33,191 nucleotides of DNA. Source: JAGDXO01 sp964541025 (GTDB lineage: Archaea > Thermoplasmatota > Thermoplasmata > Thermoplasmatales > GCA-001856825). Position numbers and translations under genes: made by a program. This document shows, in pieces, positions 1-7,976 of the stretch (position 1 is the stretch's first letter; every line of letters starts with the position of its first letter). The notes under the pieces are model-generated. The model was not told the origin of the DNA and did no database searches. It saw only the letters and a program-made list of their open reading frames with translations. The stretch is from assembly GCA_964541025.1 (NCBI GenBank), contig CAZIOW010000018.1:1-33191 (forward strand), in the 5' to 3' direction.

Positions 1-95
1 CTGAGAAGGTCATCAGGGAGACCGACGATCCTGTCCCTCTCCATCTTCTCAGATCGCACTCTTATGCCATCATCAAGGATGTCCTCAACGTTCAT
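1..95 (-). CDS. 5' end of an unidentified gene (partial)
   Basis: An open frame starts at the ATG whose first base is 95 and runs off the left edge, giving 31 residues beginning MNVEDILDDGIRVRSEKMER. An AGGAG Shine-Dalgarno-like stretch lies about 12 nt upstream, inside the end of the helicase gene, and the frame overlaps the helicase by 11 nt, so the two are probably co-transcribed. GC content here is about 52 percent, clearly above the helicase. I do not recognise the product; too little is visible to assign a family. Confidence 0.5.
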   Translation of the reverse strand, partial: MNVEDILDDGIRVRSEKMERDRIVGLPDDLL

Positions 96-1287
96 TCCGG
101 AAAGCTCTCCTGTTCTTCACTCCCCGTGGATTAGAGTGGTGAAGATCGTGGTTTAATTCAGCTGAAATCTTGTTTGTTATGTTACTATCTAAACCTATAC
201 GCTTAATTTTTATCTTTGCTGATTTTTCTATTTCCTTTATGAATGTTAATTCATCTTCACTAACTATCGTAAATGATGACCCTTGTGCACCCATTCTTGC
301 TGTTCTTCCTACCCTATGAACGAATACATATGGCTCATTTGGGATATCATAATTTATGATGTCGGAAACACCCTTTATATCAAGACCTCTAGCGGCAACG
401 TTTGTTGCAACAAGGAATTGTGCGCTATTGGTGAATTCTTGTAGTGCCCTTTCTCTTTGGGACTGTTTTATATCTCCATGCATAACAGTTGCTTTGTATC
501 CACTAGTTATAAGAGCATTGTAAACGAAATCTGCATTTCTTTTGGTTCCTGAAAAGATGATAGATTTTTTTGGATTATACTCGCTGATGAATGTGAGAAG
601 AGTTTCAAGTTTTTTGGAATGATTTGAAATCGCGTAAGTGTGAGAGATTGAATTTACTGTGAGTTCATCTTCACTCAGATTAACGTAATAGGAATTATTC
701 ATATATCTCTTTGAAAGTTTCATTATTCTTTCTGGCATCGTTGCGCTAAACAGCATAACTTGTTTTTCCTTGGGCATTGAAGATATTATATATTCCATAT
801 CGTCCATGAATCCCATATCTAGCATCATGTCTGCTTCGTCTAAAACTAGAATTTTGGTACCCTTTATTATTAGTTCTCTCCTTTCCATTAAATCTATTAT
901 CCTTCCAGGAGTTCCTATCACAATATTGGGTGATTTTCTTAAAGATTCTATTTGCGCACCTATTGGTGCCCCTCCATATACTAGTGCCCCTGTTAATTTA
1001 GTCCCTCTTGATAGCTCTTTATACATTTTAAAGACCTGAATTGCCAGTTCTCTGGTAGGAACAACTATTATTCCAGCATTATTTTCTTCCTTTCTTATTT
1101 TTTGTATCAACGGAATCAAAAATGCGGCCGTTTTTCCCGTTCCTGTCTTAGCCTTAATTATTAAATCTCTGCCTTGAAGAGCAAATGGTATTGTAATTTC
1201 CTGAACTTCGGTTGGATAGGTGAAATTAATTAATTTAATAGCATCTATCAGTTCTCTTTTTAAATTATATTCTTCAAATTTTGTCAT
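85..1287 (-). CDS. DEAD-box RNA helicase
   Basis: ATP-dependent RNA-unwinding protein of superfamily 2, expected to act in the cytoplasm on rRNA or mRNA structure. All core motifs are visible in 400 residues: Q motif near 22-30, Walker A AKTGTGKT at 46-53, PTRELA at 77-82, TPGR at 126-129, DEAD at 150-153, SAT at 181-183, the C-terminal ARGLDIKG around 299-306 and HRVGRTAR at 324-331. The two RecA-like domains are complete and there is only a short basic tail after them, so this is a minimal core helicase. It ends inside the start of the next gene. A TATA-like element (minus strand, 1335-1347) lies about 50 nt upstream of the ATG. Which RNA it serves cannot be told from sequence. Confidence 0.95.
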   Translation of the reverse strand: MTKFEEYNLKRELIDAIKLINFTYPTEVQEITIPFALQGRDLIIKAKTGTGKTAAFLIPLIQKIRKEENNAGIIVVPTRELAIQVFKMYKELSRGTKLTGALVYGGAPIGAQIESLRKSPNIVIGTPGRIIDLMERRELIIKGTKILVLDEADMMLDMGFMDDMEYIISSMPKEKQVMLFSATMPERIMKLSKRYMNNSYYVNLSEDELTVNSISHTYAISNHSKKLETLLTFISEYNPKKSIIFSGTKRNADFVYNALITSGYKATVMHGDIKQSQRERALQEFTNSAQFLVATNVAARGLDIKGVSDIINYDIPNEPYVFVHRVGRTARMGAQGSSFTIVSEDELTFIKEIEKSAKIKIKRIGLDSNITNKISAELNHDLHHSNPRGVKNRRAFRNER

Positions 1288-1588
1288 GTTTATCCACTTG
1301 TTAATAAAAATCAGAACATTGTAAAATGACCCGGCTTTTATTTATGGATAATCGCTACTTAGTATTTAATTGATACTGTGTATAAACGTTCATAAATTCA
1401 GAAATGCCAAAAAATGACACCATAATTGACATAATTTAAACAAAGTTGTAACTAATGTGTTATAAATTATTTGATGGTCCTTTTTTAAGGAGAGAGTTAA
1501 AATTTTCTCAATGAATTGTTTATATTAATGCCCTAATAGAAAAATTCATTTTGGATAAGATTTAGTATAACTAATATATACATGTACA
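1288..1588. other. Divergent intergenic region, about 300 bp
   Basis: AT-rich spacer between the divergent helicase and membrane-protein genes. I see no convincing gene; the longest ATG frame noticed is 19 codons (from 1455). It holds a minus-strand TATA-like element at 1335-1347 for the helicase, a plus-strand TATA-like element at 1519-1527 for the membrane protein, a 5-bp inverted repeat AGTAT/ATACT at 1361-1377, and a short palindrome CCTTTTTTAAGG at 1479-1490. Function of the repeats is unknown. Confidence 0.6.
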
Positions 1589-2059
1589 ATGCTAGATCCT
1601 TATACTGAGTCTGCAAAAACCTTAACCCTAGTGGCCATAATAATACAGGCGGTATTCCTTATCATAGGAGTCTTAATTATAATGTTTTTCGGGATTGCAG
1701 AAGTTGCCACATCTTCCAGTACTGTCACCGCATACTATTCTAATGGAACAGTGCATAAAGCTGTAGTGGTTTCTTCACCACCTGCTATGTATGGACCTCT
1801 GAGTATTCTAATATTAATAACAGTAGTCATTGCACTTGGACTTCTATGGATACTACTTGATTATTTTCTTGTCTACAGAAAAATTTCATTGGAAAAAATA
1901 GAAGAGGCATCCACTTCTTCCATAGTTCTCGGAATAATACAGCTCATATTTGGCGGTCTCATTCCGGGAATACTTCTAATTCTAGCGTACATAAAAATAA
2001 GAAACTCTATAGACAGGAAAATTTATATGTCTCAGGGAAACAAAGGTTTTCCGCCTTAG
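1589..2059 (+). CDS. Small integral membrane protein, unknown function
   Basis: 156 residues with three predicted membrane spans: about 14-36, 70-95 and 112-137. The loop between spans 1 and 2 is rich in Ser, Thr and Val (about 40-68) and would face one side of the membrane, while the segment after span 2 (YRKISLEKIEE) is charged and likely cytoplasmic. The last 15 residues are basic to neutral. The start ATG at 1589 follows a TATA-like element at 1519-1527 and has no clear Shine-Dalgarno sequence. It stands alone, with T-rich sequence after the stop (2078-2092) that could terminate transcription. I do not recognise the family. Confidence 0.7.
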   Translation: MLDPYTESAKTLTLVAIIIQAVFLIIGVLIIMFFGIAEVATSSSTVTAYYSNGTVHKAVVVSSPPAMYGPLSILILITVVIALGLLWILLDYFLVYRKISLEKIEEASTSSIVLGIIQLIFGGLIPGILLILAYIKIRNSIDRKIYMSQGNKGFPP

Positions 2060-2225
2060 TTTCATATTCTTCTACCTTTTTATTTCTTTGTAGTATCGGA
2101 TTGTCATTTACATCTCAAAACCCTGTTTGGCATTTGACTTACAACATTTCAATCACTTCGTTCAATAAAATTAGATATCTGTATATGACTTATTTTTATA
2201 ATAAATATTAAAAATAAAAATTAAT

Positions 2226-3410
2226 CTAAACTTGATCCTTTAAATCAAACATCTCCAAGCCTGAGATGAGCTTTGGATAAAAATCTGTTGATTTCTGTGG
2301 CATTATTTCTCCATTTACCGCTACTTCCCAGACCTTGGATGGAGTTACAGGCTTTACGAGAAAAGCAAATTTTGCTTTACCATTATCGATAAGAGCGAAT
2401 ACCTCTTCTGGCATCCTTGCGTATTTTATATTTTCCTTGGAGTCCATATTCAATATCATTGAAATAATGTATTTATTCAGAATTGAAACATTGAGCCTTT
2501 CACTTACAGATAAACCTTCTGAAAATTCTCCTTTAAGTTTCAAAGAAAATGAATTTCCATCGTAGACAAATATAAGCTCCTCATTTATGAATCCCTTTAT
2601 CTTATCCCTTTCTATTTTAGATACGTCGAAATATTTTTTAATTTCTTCAAGCACCTCTTCTGGTTTCAGATCGCTTGTCTCTATGATCCTGTGAGAAGGC
2701 AAAATTATCAATCCTGGATCGTATCTGTTCACAAGCACGGCCATTATATAACCTGTACCATTGGTCCTTTTCATTTCTTCAGCGTATGCAAGGGCTGTTT
2801 CATACCTATGATGACCATCCGCTATAACCAGCTTCCTTTCCTTGAAAAAGTGTTCTATTTCTGGAGAATAAGTGCTATAAAGGATGTGCTCTATTCCATT
2901 GTCGTCGGTAACGTCAACTATCTTTTCCTCTTTCGAATTTCTGAATATTTTCATTATTTCCATTTCTGGATCATCATAGAGGAAGAATACCGGTTCCAGA
3001 TCCACATTTGTGCTTCTAAGCATTTTCATCCTATCTTCCTTTGGCCCAGAGAACGTCCTCTCATGAGGAAGAACTTCCTTAGATTCGTACCGCTCCAGTT
3101 TCACTACTGCGAAAAACCCATTTCTTTCATATTTCCTTCCATTTAATTCAAATCTCTGTAAATAATGATAAAAACTTTCCCTTTCTGATTTTTTTATAAT
3201 CCCTGCTTCCAACCATTGTTTTAGGGTATTTTTTGATGCGGTGTATGGGTCACTATCCCTTGGGAGATTCAATCTTATGAAATTATAAGGGTCCCTCTCA
3301 TAGTACCTGTTCTGCATTTCCCTTGTAATCTTATCGTATGGTTCAGTTATTTTTGTTTTAAGATCTCCTGTACTATACATTAAACCTCTGAATGGTTTCA
3401 CTTCCACCAT
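2226..3410 (-). CDS. DUF1015 family protein of the serine operon
   Basis: Conserved uncharacterised protein of the DUF1015 family (often labelled SpoOJ/ParA/ParB-like in databases). The N-terminus VEVKPFRGLMY matches the family's usual opening. Counting from the upstream GTG (3419), further conserved-looking parts are HERTFSGPKEDR at 119-130 and ADGHHRYETAL at 200-210. The GHHR motif resembles the active-site GxHR of the ParB/sulfiredoxin superfamily, which includes archaeal serine kinase SerK. A GTG at 3419 overlaps the serA stop (GTGA), but the ATG at 3410 is preferred because a GGGTGA Shine-Dalgarno-like sequence lies 6-7 nt before it. It is the last gene after the aminotransferase and serA, which points to a role in serine or phosphoserine metabolism. 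Family assignment is firm; the function is inference. Confidence 0.85.
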   Translation of the reverse strand: MVEVKPFRGLMYSTGDLKTKITEPYDKITREMQNRYYERDPYNFIRLNLPRDSDPYTASKNTLKQWLEAGIIKKSERESFYHYLQRFELNGRKYERNGFFAVVKLERYESKEVLPHERTFSGPKEDRMKMLRSTNVDLEPVFFLYDDPEMEIMKIFRNSKEEKIVDVTDDNGIEHILYSTYSPEIEHFFKERKLVIADGHHRYETALAYAEEMKRTNGTGYIMAVLVNRYDPGLIILPSHRIIETSDLKPEEVLEEIKKYFDVSKIERDKIKGFINEELIFVYDGNSFSLKLKGEFSEGLSVSERLNVSILNKYIISMILNMDSKENIKYARMPEEVFALIDNGKAKFAFLVKPVTPSKVWEVAVNGEIMPQKSTDFYPKLISGLEMFDLKDQV

Positions 3411-3415
3411 TTTAT

Positions 3416-4327
3416 TCACCCTTTAACTCTATTCAGCTCTTCAAGTACCCTCTTTGCTACTTCCATTCCGGCCCTCTTTTGAGCTTCCTCGGTCTGGGCC
3501 CCTGTGTGTGGGGTACCGACGAAGTTATAGTTCGATGTCAAGACACTTTTAAATGGTTTCTCGGATTCGAAAACGTCCAGCCCTATCCCACCTATTATTC
3601 TTTCATCCAGTCCTTTCTTTATCGCTTCTTCGTCCAGAATTCCTCCTCTGGCGGCATTTACTAGAATAACACCCTTTTTCATTTTCTTAATTTCTTCATT
3701 TGAGATCATGTGCGTGGTAACATCTGTTAATGGAACATGGACCGTTATAACATCCGATTCTTTCAATAAAGTTTCGAAATCAACCATATTTATCGTATCT
3801 GAATATTTTACATATGGATCATATCCGATGACATTCATTTCAAAGCATTTTGCTCTTTTCGCAACTGCAGTACCAATTCTGCCTGTACCTATGATTCCTA
3901 TAGTCTTCCCTGCAAGTTCAATTCCAGAAAATTTTTCCTTCTCGAACTCACCTTTTTTAAGAGATTCCGTTGCCTGTGGTATATGCCTGGATAATGATAT
4001 TATATATCCCATAACAAGTTCTGCTACCGATATGGTGCTAACATCGGGTGTATTTATAACCTTAATACCCCTCGATTCAGCATATTCCTTGTCAACATTG
4101 TCAAGGCCTACTCCAGCTCGTCCTATGACCTTTAGATTTACTCCAGCCTCAATAATGTCTTTGGTCATTTTCGTTTTACTTCTGATTATTATTGCATCAT
4201 AATTTTTGATTATGCTTTTCAGCTGGTCCTTGCTCAATTCAAATTTTTCATCGACCTCATGACCAGCCTTTCTTAGCATTTCCGTTCCTTCTGAATGTAT
4301 GGGGTCAGATACCAGAATCTTCATCAT
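3416..4327 (-). CDS. serA: D-3-phosphoglycerate dehydrogenase, short form
   Basis: NAD-dependent D-2-hydroxyacid dehydrogenase that most likely oxidises 3-phosphoglycerate to 3-phosphohydroxypyruvate, the first step of serine synthesis. In 303 residues the Rossmann motif GTGRIG is at 147-152, and the catalytic triad is visible as Arg in NAARGG (227), Glu in DVFESEKP (254) and His in GTPHTG (274). The C-terminal ACT regulatory domain of longer SerA proteins is absent, so serine feedback through ACT is not expected. The start overlaps the aminotransferase stop by four bases (ATGA), indicating translational coupling. A second ATG follows directly (MM). Another hydroxyacid dehydrogenase activity, such as glyoxylate reductase, cannot be excluded, but the operon favours SerA. 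Confidence 0.88.
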   Translation of the reverse strand: MMKILVSDPIHSEGTEMLRKAGHEVDEKFELSKDQLKSIIKNYDAIIIRSKTKMTKDIIEAGVNLKVIGRAGVGLDNVDKEYAESRGIKVINTPDVSTISVAELVMGYIISLSRHIPQATESLKKGEFEKEKFSGIELAGKTIGIIGTGRIGTAVAKRAKCFEMNVIGYDPYVKYSDTINMVDFETLLKESDVITVHVPLTDVTTHMISNEEIKKMKKGVILVNAARGGILDEEAIKKGLDERIIGGIGLDVFESEKPFKSVLTSNYNFVGTPHTGAQTEEAQKRAGMEVAKRVLEELNRVKG

Positions 4328-5388
4328 TTCACCTTTGGAATTATATCATCCATATTTTCCAGAAGTTCCCTTATCTCGGCTGGAGTCAGATCTCCCATAT
4401 GAGCTATTCTGAATGTTTTATCCTTAAGCTTCCCATATCCATTTGAGATCTCCATGCCTCTCTGTCTAAGTTCCTTTCTCACTGCCTCCACATTTATATT
4501 CCTGTTATTTTCTATTGTTGTTACAGTCACAGATTCATAACCAGGTTCTGCGAACAGCTTGAAATTATCCCTCCCCCACTTCTGAACCATGTTTGCCATT
4601 TCCTTGTGTCTTCTGTATCTGTTTTCCATTCCCTCCTTCATCATTTTTTCAAGCTGATAATCAAGGGCATAGAAAAGTGATACTGCCGGTGTGGCAGGAA
4701 TCTGCTTTTTTTCTACATAATAATCATGCATTGCAATGAAATCGAAGAAATAACCTCTGTTGGTTACTTTCTTTGCCTTCTCCATTGCTTCATCGCTGAT
4801 AAACACTATTGCTATTCCAGGTGGAAGTGCAAATGATTTCTGCGTAGGAGCAAAGATGACATCCGCCTTATTTACATCTATCATATCACCAGCCATTGAA
4901 CTTACTGCATCCACAACTAAGAGAGCGTTATTATCATGAGCTGCCTTGTAAAAATCTTCTATCGGTGTCCTCACTCCTGTGCTTGTTTCATTGTGAGTGA
5001 GAGCGATTCCTTCATATTTGCCTGACTCAAGTTTGGCCTTCACATCATCAACTTTAACGGATTTACCCCATTCGTATGCCAATTTTTCTGCATTCTTTCC
5101 ATTAGCCAAGGATATCTGGTACCATCTTTCGCTGAATGAACCGTTTGTACAGTGCAGTACGTTAGACTGGATGACGTTCCTGATGCTCCCTTCCATTAGT
5201 CCGGTACCGGATGTTGTAAAGACCATGACTTCGTTCCTTGTATTGAAAAATTTTTGAAGATTATTATGTATTCTTTCGTACAGTTCTGTCATTTCTTTTG
5301 ATCTGTGCCCTATGATAGGCTTGGACATTATTTGCAATACATCCTCCCTAACTTCCGTAGGTCCCGGTATGAACAATTTTGTATGCAT
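4324..5388 (-). CDS. Class V aminotransferase, probable phosphoserine/serine aminotransferase
   Basis: PLP-dependent aminotransferase of the serine-pyruvate / alanine-glyoxylate type, 354 residues. Visible features are the N-terminal IPGPTEV, the glycine-rich TTSGTG at 59-63, the cofactor-binding Asp in VVDAVSS (160), and the Schiff-base lysine in APTQKSF (184). In this operon, directly before serA, the likely reaction is transamination of phosphohydroxypyruvate to phosphoserine, replacing the classical SerC; alanine-glyoxylate aminotransferase is the alternative. The ATG at 5388 follows AAGGGATGA, a plausible ribosome site. A TATA-like stretch on the minus strand at 5451-5460 would give a leader of about 40 nt for the three-gene operon. 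Confidence 0.85.
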   Translation of the reverse strand: MHTKLFIPGPTEVREDVLQIMSKPIIGHRSKEMTELYERIHNNLQKFFNTRNEVMVFTTSGTGLMEGSIRNVIQSNVLHCTNGSFSERWYQISLANGKNAEKLAYEWGKSVKVDDVKAKLESGKYEGIALTHNETSTGVRTPIEDFYKAAHDNNALLVVDAVSSMAGDMIDVNKADVIFAPTQKSFALPPGIAIVFISDEAMEKAKKVTNRGYFFDFIAMHDYYVEKKQIPATPAVSLFYALDYQLEKMMKEGMENRYRRHKEMANMVQKWGRDNFKLFAEPGYESVTVTTIENNRNINVEAVRKELRQRGMEISNGYGKLKDKTFRIAHMGDLTPAEIRELLENMDDIIPKVK

Positions 5389-5450
5389 TTAATTCATCCC
5401 TTGGGGTAATCGCATCACAATGTAAAATCTTTATTGAAATAGTATCCACT

Positions 5451-5460
5451 ATTATATTTC
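5451..5460 (-). promoter_or_regulatory. TATA-like element of the serine operon
   Basis: GAAATATAAT on the minus strand, about 63 nt before the aminotransferase ATG, predicts a leader of roughly 40 nt that includes the Shine-Dalgarno sequence. Another AT-rich stretch at 5428-5439 is an alternative. Confidence 0.35.
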
Positions 5461-5495
5461 AACTATATCCTATTACATATAGGCTTTATGTCAGA

Positions 5496-6050
5496 TTAAA
5501 GTATTTCTAGAAGTTCACCTGTTTTTACAACAGGCATAAGTTTTGCCATATTCTTTAAGCTTCTCTCGTGTGCATCCTTATCACCAGATGATACTGCATC
5601 CTCTATTATTACAGGGAAATAACTTAGTGTTTGAGCATGCCGTGCTGAAGTCTCGACACCTATTTCTGTTGCTATCCCTGTAAATAGAAGTGTATTTATG
5701 CCTACATTTCTGGTCATAATTTCGAAGTTTGTACCTGTGAAAATGGATGCAGTATTCTTGTTCAAAACTATATCTTCCTTCTCTGGATAGACTTCCTGCA
5801 CAATATCACCTGGATTGAATCTTCCAAATCCGGATAATCTCCTGACCGGCGATTCAAACTTTTCAGGCAGAGGTGTTATTTTTGTGTAGAAAATTGGTAT
5901 GCCCTTCTCTCTTGCCTTGTTTATAAGCTTCTGCAGATTGCCCAAAAATTCATCTTTATCGAAAATTCTTGAGACAAGGGCTTCCTGCACATCCCAAACA
6001 ATCAGGGCTAGTTTTCCATTCTTTATTATTTTCTCTACGTTTTCATCCAT
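5496..6050 (-). CDS. Isochorismatase-family hydrolase lacking the nucleophilic cysteine
   Basis: 184-residue single-domain protein of the isochorismatase-like fold. The family Asp is at 20 (IVWDVQEA) and the conserved Lys at 98 (LNKNTAS). The segment TGIATEIGVETSA (124-136) aligns with the family's usual ATxxCVxxTA, but glycine 131 stands where nicotinamidases and related amidases carry the catalytic cysteine. This argues against a cysteine-amidase reaction and is more like isochorismatases that cleave vinyl ethers without cysteine; substrate unknown. The gene stands alone, divergent from the GH15 gene, with a 96-nt AT-rich spacer holding a near-symmetrical TTATAA core. Confidence 0.85.
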   Translation of the reverse strand: MDENVEKIIKNGKLALIVWDVQEALVSRIFDKDEFLGNLQKLINKAREKGIPIFYTKITPLPEKFESPVRRLSGFGRFNPGDIVQEVYPEKEDIVLNKNTASIFTGTNFEIMTRNVGINTLLFTGIATEIGVETSARHAQTLSYFPVIIEDAVSSGDKDAHERSLKNMAKLMPVVKTGELLEIL

Positions 6051-6095
6051 GTTTCAACATTCAATGTTTCCTAAAAAATATTTCCATTATTTTAC

Positions 6096-6104
6096 TTATA
6101 AATT
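6096..6104. promoter_or_regulatory. Near-symmetrical TATA element between divergent genes
   Basis: TTATAAATT reads as a TATA-like box in both directions. On the minus strand it predicts a start about 22 nt before the isochorismatase ATG; on the plus strand it predicts a start about 20 nt before the GH15 ATG at 6147. Nearby AT-rich stretches (6071-6085 minus, 6118-6126 plus) would instead give leaderless messages. Confidence 0.35.
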
Positions 6105-6146
6105 AATTCAATAAATTTAATACATATTTTCTGCTTGTTGATATTA

Positions 6147-7934
6147 ATGAGTAAAAACCGCATTTATCCATTAATTGAAAACCACGGCGTTCTCCTCAAC
6201 AATAGAACAGCGGCGTTGGTTTCTTCAGATGGGGCTGTTGACTTTGCCTGTTTTCCAAATTTTGACTCATCACCTGTATACTTTTCATTGCTTGATATGG
6301 AAAATGGTGGTTTTTTTAAAATAGAACCACTTGTAAGTGTTTTTCAGACGAGCCAGGAATATGAAACAGATACCAATATACTCAAAACAAGTTTCTTTGA
6401 AGAAAAACAGAGAATTCTCAGCATCTTGGATTTCCTACCAATGACAAGAGAGAACTCCGTTTATTTTTCTGAGATTCATAGAAGGATAGAAGCCGTTTCA
6501 GATATAGAAATTAGAATAACATTCGCCCCGTTTGGATCAAAGGAGAGAAAAGATTTCCTTAAATTCGATAATAAGGGGTATCTCGTCAGAACTATGGATA
6601 GGGATCAGTTCCTTTCTGGCAACGTGAATCTTCAAAATATTGACGGTAAATTTCAGGGAAACTTAAAAATGAAAACAGGCAATGTCATCTGGTTAGTTAG
6701 TGCATATAATTTGAAGCATGCCTATTCAGTTGAATTCTTCAACAGTGAAAGAAGATTGTGGGAAACAAGGAAATTCTGGAAACAGTGGATTATCAGGTCA
6801 AATTATCAGGGAATATTTTTTGAAACTGTAAACAGGTCACTTCTTATCTTAAAGGGTTTGTTCTTTGAACCTACTGGGTTCATGGTTGCCGCAGCCACTA
6901 CATCATTACCCGAGTCATTAGGTGGTGAAAGAAATTGGGATTATAGATATATGTGGATAAGGGATACCGCTTACGTAATAGAAGCTATGGCCAAGGCTGG
7001 ATTTGTTGATGAGGCGATGAAATTCTATCTTTCCATTATTGACAGGTATGAAAGGGATGGCAGGCTATACTCCCTTTATCCTATAAGTGAAGACGGTGTT
7101 CTAAAGGAAAAAGTTGTTGATTTATCAGGTTACGAAAACACAGGACCTGTAAGATTCGGGAACGATGCTCACAACCAGCTTCAAATCGACCAGTATGCCT
7201 CTTTTATTAGCGGGCTTAGAATTTTAATAGAGAATGGGGGTTATCTGAGTATTCATACACTGGAGAAGGTACTCTCAGTCGGTGAAAAGTTGGAAGTTAT
7301 TTGGAATCAACCTGATTCCTCAATTTGGGAGATAAGAGGAGAGAAACGTAACTATGTATATTCTAAAATAATGGCATGGAAAGCATTTGTCGACCTTGGA
7401 TGGTTATCATCTTCCCTCGGTATGGAAGACCTCAAGAACAGATACGAGAATGTAGCATCAGAAATCAGACAGGATATTCTTAAAAATGGAATAAGCAGTC
7501 ATGGCTACTACTCTCAAAGCTATGGATCAGATGAGATAGACGCGTCCCTTCTCAGAATGCCTCTTGTTGGATTTTGTGATTTCAGCGATCCTATTTACCT
7601 AAACACATTCAATGCCATTGAGAAATACCTAATGAAGGAAGGATTTCTCTTTAAAAGGTACACCCTGGATGATGGTCTGAAGGGAGAGGATAACGCATTT
7701 CTCATGCTTACATACTGGTATATCAGAAATCTTATGATGGCAGGTAATCTTGAAAAGGCATTCAATATACTTATAAATATTATTAACAAGATGAATTCTG
7801 TCGGAATTCTGCCCGAAGAATTGGAATTTGGAACTGGACGATACCTTGGAAATTATCCACAGGCCTTGAGTCACCTTTCATTGGTCCTGACTATATTCGA
7901 TTACAATGATAGGATAAGGAAGAATAAAATCTGA
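6147..7934 (+). CDS. GH15 family glucosidase, possible trehalase
   Basis: Glycoside hydrolase family 15 protein of the bacterial/archaeal intracellular type, 595 residues from ATG 6147 (the frame stays open back to a TTG at 6135, less likely). The N-terminal beta-sandwich domain (about 1-220) is followed by the (alpha/alpha)6 barrel. Barrel motifs: ERNWDYRYMWIRD at 261-273, RFGNDAHNQLQIDQY at 336-350, WEIRGEKRNYVYS at 394-406 with Glu 395 as a likely general acid, and ILPEELEFGTGRYLGNYPQA at 554-573 holding the likely general base (Glu 557/558/560). There is no signal peptide, so it should be cytoplasmic. Characterised relatives include glucoamylases and acidic trehalases of Thermoplasma. Its convergent neighbour is trehalose-6-phosphate synthase, which makes trehalose hydrolysis an attractive but unproven role. 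Confidence 0.88.
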   Translation: MSKNRIYPLIENHGVLLNNRTAALVSSDGAVDFACFPNFDSSPVYFSLLDMENGGFFKIEPLVSVFQTSQEYETDTNILKTSFFEEKQRILSILDFLPMTRENSVYFSEIHRRIEAVSDIEIRITFAPFGSKERKDFLKFDNKGYLVRTMDRDQFLSGNVNLQNIDGKFQGNLKMKTGNVIWLVSAYNLKHAYSVEFFNSERRLWETRKFWKQWIIRSNYQGIFFETVNRSLLILKGLFFEPTGFMVAAATTSLPESLGGERNWDYRYMWIRDTAYVIEAMAKAGFVDEAMKFYLSIIDRYERDGRLYSLYPISEDGVLKEKVVDLSGYENTGPVRFGNDAHNQLQIDQYASFISGLRILIENGGYLSIHTLEKVLSVGEKLEVIWNQPDSSIWEIRGEKRNYVYSKIMAWKAFVDLGWLSSSLGMEDLKNRYENVASEIRQDILKNGISSHGYYSQSYGSDEIDASLLRMPLVGFCDFSDPIYLNTFNAIEKYLMKEGFLFKRYTLDDGLKGEDNAFLMLTYWYIRNLMMAGNLEKAFNILINIINKMNSVGILPEELEFGTGRYLGNYPQALSHLSLVLTIFDYNDRIRKNKI

Positions 7935-7943
7935 TTACAGCTC

Positions 7944-7963
7944 AATAATGAGGGATTATTTTT
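7944..7963 (+). terminator. Hairpin plus T-run between convergent genes
   Basis: AATAAT (7944-7949), a GAGGG loop and ATTATT (7955-7960) form a perfect 6-bp hairpin followed by further T residues, ten bases after the GH15 stop. An overlapping inverted repeat AATGAG/CTCATT spans 7947-7970. The stretch separates GH15 from the convergent synthase gene and may end either transcript. Confidence 0.4.
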
Positions 7964-7976
7964 ACTCATTTCATTT

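Noticed and set aside
1455..1514. 19-codon small open frame in the divergent spacer
   Set aside because: Too short, no ribosome site, no recognisable peptide character.
2691..3146. A 151-codon open frame antisense to the DUF1015 gene
   Set aside because: Rich in Cys, His and Phe in a pattern expected from reverse reading, and the sense gene is clearly conserved.
3708..4202. A 164-codon open frame antisense to serA
   Set aside because: It lies wholly inside a well-supported gene, has no family resemblance or promoter, and its composition mirrors the complementary codons.
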